Below, piece after piece: positions 58,656-64,000 of a stretch of 64,000 nt of DNA. Below the pieces are notes generated by a model. That model was not told the origin of the DNA and made no database searches. It saw nothing but the letters and a program-made list of their open reading frames with translations. Position 1 is the stretch's first letter; every line of letters starts with the position of its first letter. The stretch covers positions 1,302,001 through 1,366,000 of the forward strand of contig NC_135209.1 of the NCBI RefSeq assembly GCF_050948175.1, in the 5' to 3' direction. Source of the stretch: Xylocopa sonorina. Its lineage: Eukaryota; Arthropoda; Insecta; Hymenoptera; Apidae. The position numbers and the translations under genes are program-made.

Positions 58656-59184
58656 CGCTCGACCAAGAAACAACAAGAGATGAGAGTGTACCTACTCCAT
58701 CGAGCCGAGGAGGTCCCAGTTAGATGATAAAACGCGAACGCTGTTTCTGATACCGGCAAGAACGACGAGAAAAAGGGGAGAACTGGAACGTGTCACGACA
58801 CTGGAGAGACCTGGCTCCGTTTCTCGACGATGACGAGGTATGTATACTGTTGCGGAGTCCAGGCAGAAGTGAACCGCTGTGGAAAAAGGCGGCTTACGCT
58901 CCGGAACGAACCGGCAATTAGAGGTCTACAGGGAGAACCCGAGCGTGACTTAAGGTCCTTATACCCCCTCGTCCTTGGAGATGGGCTCCTTGGTACACGT
59001 CGACTCTCCATTGTTCGACGAGGTGGACTTTGTCCAGTAAAAGTCTTACCGTGTCTGATTGGAATTCTCGCATCGTTTCTTGATAAAATGTGTGTGTTCA
59101 AAGAGAATTTTAGATTTCAGAAAAAGTGTTGAAGTCTTCTGTGCGTGTTCAAATAGAATTTTAGATTTCAGAAAAAGTGTTTGA
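58656..59184. other. no gene seen
   Basis: A short direct repeat, GTTCAAATAGAATTTTAGAT then TTCAGAAAAAGTGTT, occurs at about 59096-59130 and 59147-59182. Overlapping 100-codon frames on both strands at 58793-59132 have no recognisable domain. Confidence 0.4.
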
Positions 59185-59338
59185 AGTCTTCTTGTTACGT
59201 GGTACTCTTGCAACACGGTTTCTATATAACGCGGAGATAACATTGAGGGGGTTCTCTCGTGATTTAAATCTGAGTTTCTTACAGCGCGGTTTACATATAA
59301 CGGGGTACGAATTAATCATATTATAGGAGGGTTGACTG
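59185..59338 (-). mobile_element. pogo/Tigger-like miniature element fragment (right end preserved)
   Basis: The end read inward from 59338, CACAGTCAACCCTCCTATAA, matches the terminal repeat of the element at 61394-61832. Interior phrases TACTCTTGCAACACGGTTTC, TATATAACGCGG, TTTCTTACAGCGCGGTTTAC and ACGGGGTACGAATTA are also shared. The left terminal repeat is missing or degraded. Confidence 0.65.
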
Positions 59339-59349
59339 TGTTCCTTAGA

Positions 59350-59808
59350 TCAGGGGTTTTCAACTTTGTGCCCGCGGCAAAGTGTCGAAATAATGAAGAA
59401 AATTAAGTTTTCTAATTAGAGAAAAATTCTTAATAAAATATAATTTTAGATTTCAAAGGAAATATTACAATTCCTCCTGTAATGTGGTACTCTTGTAATA
59501 TGGTTTCCATATAACACGGGGATAAAATTTTAAAAGCTCTCTTACAATTTAGGAATTAATTGCGTTATTTAACTGTGTAACAGGAGTTCTCAATTTTGTA
59601 CCCGCGACAAAGTATTGAATTAAGATAGAGAAATTAAATATTAAAATTAAAGAAAATAAATAAAAGGTTGCTTTAATTTCTAAAACTATTATAATCATGC
59701 CTCCATCGACATTTTTTTTCTATTAACAATATATTTACTGTTTAATCCTATCACGATTGCCTACTTTTCGCAATCTCACGTCGCAAAAAAGTCGACAACT
59801 CCTTGGTT
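59350..59808. mobile_element. hAT-like miniature element remnant(s), partly duplicated
   Basis: CAGGGGTTTTCAACTTTGTG at 59352 and, read inward from the right, CAAGGAGTTGTCGACTTTTT at 59807 are the CAGGGGT..CAA type of hAT end. A second left-type end, CAGGAGTTCTCAATTTTGTA, lies at 59580, preceded by another pogo-like fragment (59475-59530). No matching 8-bp target duplication was found, so boundaries are approximate. Confidence 0.5.
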
Positions 59809-61393
59809 ACATAACATAAATCCAAAAAGGCATTCAAGGAACTACAGTAATAGACCTCGAAATCACAATCAACGTTAAACAAGTAACATTTCAGATATCA
59901 GTCTTGGAGAAATAAACGGAATAAAATTCGAACGTCAGGTATTCATCGAACAGGATCGAAAGGAAACTGAACGCCGTAGATCACCGTCGAAGCAAAATTA
60001 AACATTACCAATTCGAATCCGTTGAATTAACCGGATCGTTCGATCGAGTCAGCCCGTCTATTTTCGCCTTAAGATACGAGATGGCTCCCAATAACAGCAC
60101 CCGCCCACGCGAGCCTCGCGTCCATCTAATAACGAGCGTGCAACGCGTGGCAAATCTCTTTCGCATCCCCCTCGACTTTAACGCGAGGTTTACCCTTAAC
60201 ATTTACCGTCTGGCAAAGTGAACCGTCACTGGTGGGGCAGCGTTACGAGCAGACGTGTGTACAAACTGCCATTTCCACTGTTATTTCACGTCGATCCATA
60301 AAACGCTTAGCGTTGGATTATCGCGAGGGGGTTGGAAGGGGGTGGCGCGCGCGATCGATGCGCACGGAAATCCATCCGACTATAGCAACTGGTGCTCGCC
60401 TACCCAAAACCGTGTAAACATCGACGTTGAATTCAATTCACGAGCGACCAGAAGAGAACGAAAACACGTGGAATATTCCGCTCGTGAATTCTAGACAAGA
60501 TCATCACTGGGCATCGCGATGGAGGTCTGTCATCGATCCACCGTGTTGGGTTCGAAGGAACGAGCCTGGTGCGATACTATGGTTGCTCTTTGAACGGATG
60601 GAAGGAAGAATTTGCGAGTCGAGTGTCTCGTTGATACTTAATTATTGATAATAAATTAGCGAAACAAGAGTTGTTTTGCTTTGGATGTTTTATGTATTTT
60701 TTTCATATCGCGTGTCGTGTTATCGATCGTTTCTTCAATGATTAAATTTTGTATGGACTTATACTATGGACTTCTTTCGTATGAACTTTTGAATATTCGC
60801 AGACGAATATTGATGATAAATTTATTATGACGCGTAGAGTCTCGAGCGTAAAAGTTTATGTATCCTTATCCCTAAAAGCCATAAGACAGGGGTACATCGC
60901 TTACAAATGTGCGTAAGAAAGTTCGAATAGTGATGATTCAAAATTTCTTTTAATATCTCTTGCTGTTTTTAAAAATGTGTATACGTTCACGTTCGTAAGG
61001 TGAACCTCTTCGTATTTTCTCAAAGAGATCGAACAGGTCTCGAACATATGACGCACTTTACTCTTAAAACTCCTCGCCTGGTATACAATTTCTAAACTTC
61101 TACACGCGTTATTCAACAACCACAAGAATAACACCAGACATATAAATATTTAAAAAAAGGCTGACTAAAATCTGCGATTCTCAGAGCTATCCACTAGTTA
61201 CTCTCAGGCAATTAAATACGAATTAAGGATCTGTTCTCACCAACGGCATGGGTGGCTCTACAATTTCTCGAAAGAAAAAAAGAGACGAAAAAACCAAAGC
61301 AAACACACCAGACTAGTCGCGCGAGCACAGTTCCGTCTATTTCGTCCGTTGAAACCAGACATAGCGAGTTATAATACTCGTATAATGTATATA
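59809..61393. other. no gene seen
   Basis: 60000-60500 is CpG-containing with short overlapping frames. 60640-61390 is AT-rich. Nothing is recognised. Confidence 0.4.
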
Positions 61394-61832
61394 CAGTTAA
61401 CCCTCCTATAACGCGGTACTCGTAGAACGCGGTTTCCATATAACACGGAGCTGAAATTGCGACAGCCCTCCTATAACGCGTTACTCTTACAGCGCGGTTT
61501 CCATTCAACAGCATGAAAGATTACATAATTTTACAAAAGTTTGTCTTGTTTTTGTTGGAAACAGTTTTTTAGTTTAGTTTTTGTTTAATTTTTTTAATCA
61601 TTTTTCTTATATGAACTCTTCAATTCAATAAAAATAATTTATAATTTATCTTGTCTTTTGTATTTATTGGTCTCCATATAACGCGGTACGAATTATGTGA
61701 TTTGTACTAAAATCGAAGTTTCTTATAGCGCGGTTTCCATACAACGCGCTACGAATTAGCCTGGTTTGTACGGTTAAATCCGAGTTTCTTATAACGCGGT
61801 ACGCACTTACCGCGTTATAGGAGGGCTGACTG
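61394..61832. mobile_element. pogo/Tigger-like non-autonomous element with TA target duplication (439 bp)
   Basis: Terminal inverted repeats: left CAGTTAACCCTCCTATAACG; right, read inward, CAGTCAGCCCTCCTATAACG, with GCGGTA following in both. Each is flanked by TA (61392-61393 and 61833-61834). Ends beginning CAGT followed by a CCCTCC-like run, with TA duplication, are typical of pogo/Tigger elements. The interior holds several repeats of the phrase ATAACGCGGTACGAATTA and CGCGGTTTCCATA but no transposase. Confidence 0.85.
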
Positions 61833-62138
61833 TAATACTCGATGATCGTAATGAGCCATCACGTGCGAACGTTCTTCGACTACAAGTAAATCGCACAATT
61901 GTAAATCGTACACATGGTGAGCGATAAAGGGAGTAAAGATCGAACCAGTCGCTACTATTACACGATTTCGCAACGTTCCAAGTAACAATTTTCCCGATCT
62001 CAGCCAGATAAATCCGCGCGGTGATCTAATCCTCTGGACTTTCTGCCCACGCGTTTCATATCGTCACGGATGATATCCGTGGGCAAGGAATTCCATGCGT
62101 TTCCGCGCTTTCCCACGGCGATACTTTATTTTCGACTG
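61833..62138. other. no gene seen
   Basis: Short unassigned stretch with moderate GC. Confidence 0.4.
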
Positions 62139-63230
62139 TTGGTTTTCGTTGCAAACCAAATACAAAAATTAATCTGTTGTCCTCGAGTGAGAAGAGATGG
62201 CGTTTTCTTTACAGATATATATTTCGAAAGTTTATCCTTGTTTTGCTTAAGTATTATCTTTTAAACATCTCTCTTAAGTTTTATCTTTTTTTGCTTTAGA
62301 TCATTGGCTCTATATGTTTTAGGTTTAGTTCAGTACTCTAGAGAGAGTACAAGGCAAAAGTCACTTCCAGTGCGTAAAACTAAAGAATATTGTAGAAAAT
62401 AAATCGATATTAGTTATTTAGAAAACCTATTTTCAACAGAAAATATCATTAATTTTAGTGTAACATTTCTTTAATGGTGAATAAAAGAAAGTTAAATACT
62501 TTTTAATTTTATAAAATAACATTTTATATATTTTCTTTCATTTCAATGGAAACTTATTCTTGTCATGAACTTAAGTTATACTACAATAACTTAAGGTATT
62601 TCATTAATTTTGAAAGTTTTAATACTTGAAGAGTGAAAAATTATTTCGAGACCATTTATAGCCATCAAAAACGTATTCTTTAAACAATGTTAAAAACGTT
62701 AATTGGGTTCATAAATTATGTACCCCTAGAAACACAAAAACTTTAGTTCCACTTCCAGTGCGTGGAAATAAAGAACATTATAGAAACATAAATCGCTATT
62801 AGTTATTTATAAAACCCATTTCCAACAGAAAATATCATTAATTTTAATGTAACATTTCTTTAATGGTGAATAAAAGAAAGTTCAATATTTTTTAATTTTG
62901 TAAAATAACATTTTATATATTTCCTTTTATTTCAATGGAAACTTACTCTTTTCATGAACTTAAAAGTTATTTCATTAATTTTGAAAGTTTTAACACTTGA
63001 AGAGTGAAAAATTAATTCGAGACCATTTATAGTCATCAAAAACATATTCTTTAAACAATGTTAAGAACGTTAATTGAGTTCATAAATTATACACCCTTAG
63101 AAACACAAAAACTCTAGTTCAGTTCTCTAGAGAGAATGTAAGGCAAAAGTCGCTTCCAGTGCGTGGAAATAAAGAACATTATAGAAAAATAAGTCGCTAC
63201 TAGTTATTTATAAAACCCATTTCGAATATC
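62139..63230 (+). repeat. dispersed repeat family, copy 2, with internal ~385-bp tandem duplication
   Basis: 62139-62435 repeats both blocks of 5395-5670. Then AGAAAATATCATTAATTTTA and TGTAACATTTCTTTAATGGT begin at about 62440 and again at about 62826. The following ~385 bases (AATGGAAACTTAxTCTT, TTGAAGAGTGAAAAATTA, TTTATAGxCATCAAAAAC, TTCACTTCCAGTGCGTGG-like, AAATCGCTATTAGTTATTTA) are present twice at about 93% identity. A third terminal block ends at about 63222. Confidence 0.88.
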
Positions 63231-64000
63231 GACCCGTGAATTCGTGCGATTAGAATACACCCTCGACCAGATTCTCTTCGTTTCGTGATCGAGCCGATGT
63301 AAACGCGTCCTCTCTGATTATGGTAATGTAAAAGCATTCGAGTAACGTGCAGTGTCTTTCGTTGGAATTATTGAAAGTTGTTGAGAACTTTGATTTGAAA
63401 ATGAAGAAATGTCAAAGTGAAATTTTTCTCGTTTTTTAATTATTATAATGTAGTAGTGTTTCGTAAGGGGTGGCATATGTATCCTTTGGTGGATGAAAAG
63501 AGTTTTGTGGGGAGTACGCGGTTGATGCAATGAGTAGACGAGTTTTTTTCGATACTTTTTTAGCACTTATAGATATTAAGTAAAAAAAGAAGAAGAAGGT
63601 TTTTGGATGTGAAACCCCATATTAGATTGCAATTAACGACCAGGGAAACGAATTATGATGATCTATCGCCTCAACATAAACAATTTCATCTTTCTCACGA
63701 ATTATAATGAACCAAATCACCAAATTTTATTTACTTCATTTGTATTTTATTATGACTGAATTTTATTTTTCATTTATTATTATTTAGTTCATGTATTAAA
63801 ATGGAAAAAATGAATATATTTTGATTCTTATTAAAGTGCATGCAATTTTCTTTCTTCGATAGAGGATATTCAGTATTACAAAAATTGTAGAAGTACAAAA
63901 ATGTCGAAAATTTGAGAGATACTTCAGTATGAGGTAGTTTGCACTCGACAACTTTTTCGATCAAGTGAGATAACTACTCGAGATGATTTTCAGCATATAT
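63231..64000. other. no gene seen
   Basis: AT-rich sequence to the end of the window without a supported feature. Confidence 0.4.

Overview
The window looks like nuclear DNA of an arthropod, most likely a hymenopteran insect such as a bee, ant or wasp. It is AT-rich with GC-rich, CpG-containing islands. It has one clearly recognisable intron-containing gene, deletion derivatives of mariner, Tc1-like, hAT-like and pogo-like DNA transposons, many TTAA-flanked miniature elements and a nuclear copy of a mitochondrial ND4 fragment. The host assignment is an inference from this mixture; no marker gene fixes the species.

Protein-coding content is small. On the minus strand from 54097 to 47949 lie the last four coding exons of a Ral guanine nucleotide exchange factor of the RalGDS/RGL family. 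In order they encode a conserved N-terminal block, the Ras exchanger motif (REM), the catalytic RasGEF/CDC25 domain, a Ser-rich linker and a C-terminal Ras-association domain. The first coding exon or exons lie upstream and were not found. At the left edge, 1-170 on the minus strand looks like the beginning of another coding sequence that continues out of the window; its family was not recognised. No tRNA, rRNA, CRISPR array or operon was seen.

Layout: 0.2-9.2 kb holds a ~30-bp minisatellite, a TTAA-flanked element with a 179-bp tandem repeat, and a complex tandem block at 8.4-9.2 kb. 9.2-30 kb is non-coding, with a purine-rich strand at 11.0-11.6 kb, tandem arrays at 13.0, 17.9, 20.2 and 24.3 kb, a Tc1-like remnant at 23.9-24.2 kb, a dispersed repeat at 27.9-28.5 kb and a fold-back element at 29.5-30.1 kb. 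30.9-40.8 kb is a transposon graveyard: TTAA miniature elements, a Tc1-like pseudogene, the ND4 nuclear mitochondrial insertion, an 828-bp mariner derivative, and a hAT-like element with a perfect 8-bp target duplication containing one arm of a ~98% identical 289-bp inverted repeat. 43.8-44.5 kb is a ~190-bp tandem array beside a CpG-rich stretch. 47.9-54.1 kb is the RGL gene. 56-63 kb returns to miniature elements and duplications.

No multi-gene system was found. The most unusual signals are structural: TTAA-ended elements that keep a short palindrome about 13-18 bp inside the end although the palindrome sequence differs between copies; several unrelated tandem arrays with unit lengths near 150-200 bp; and the nested hAT/inverted-repeat structure at 37.6-39.1 kb.
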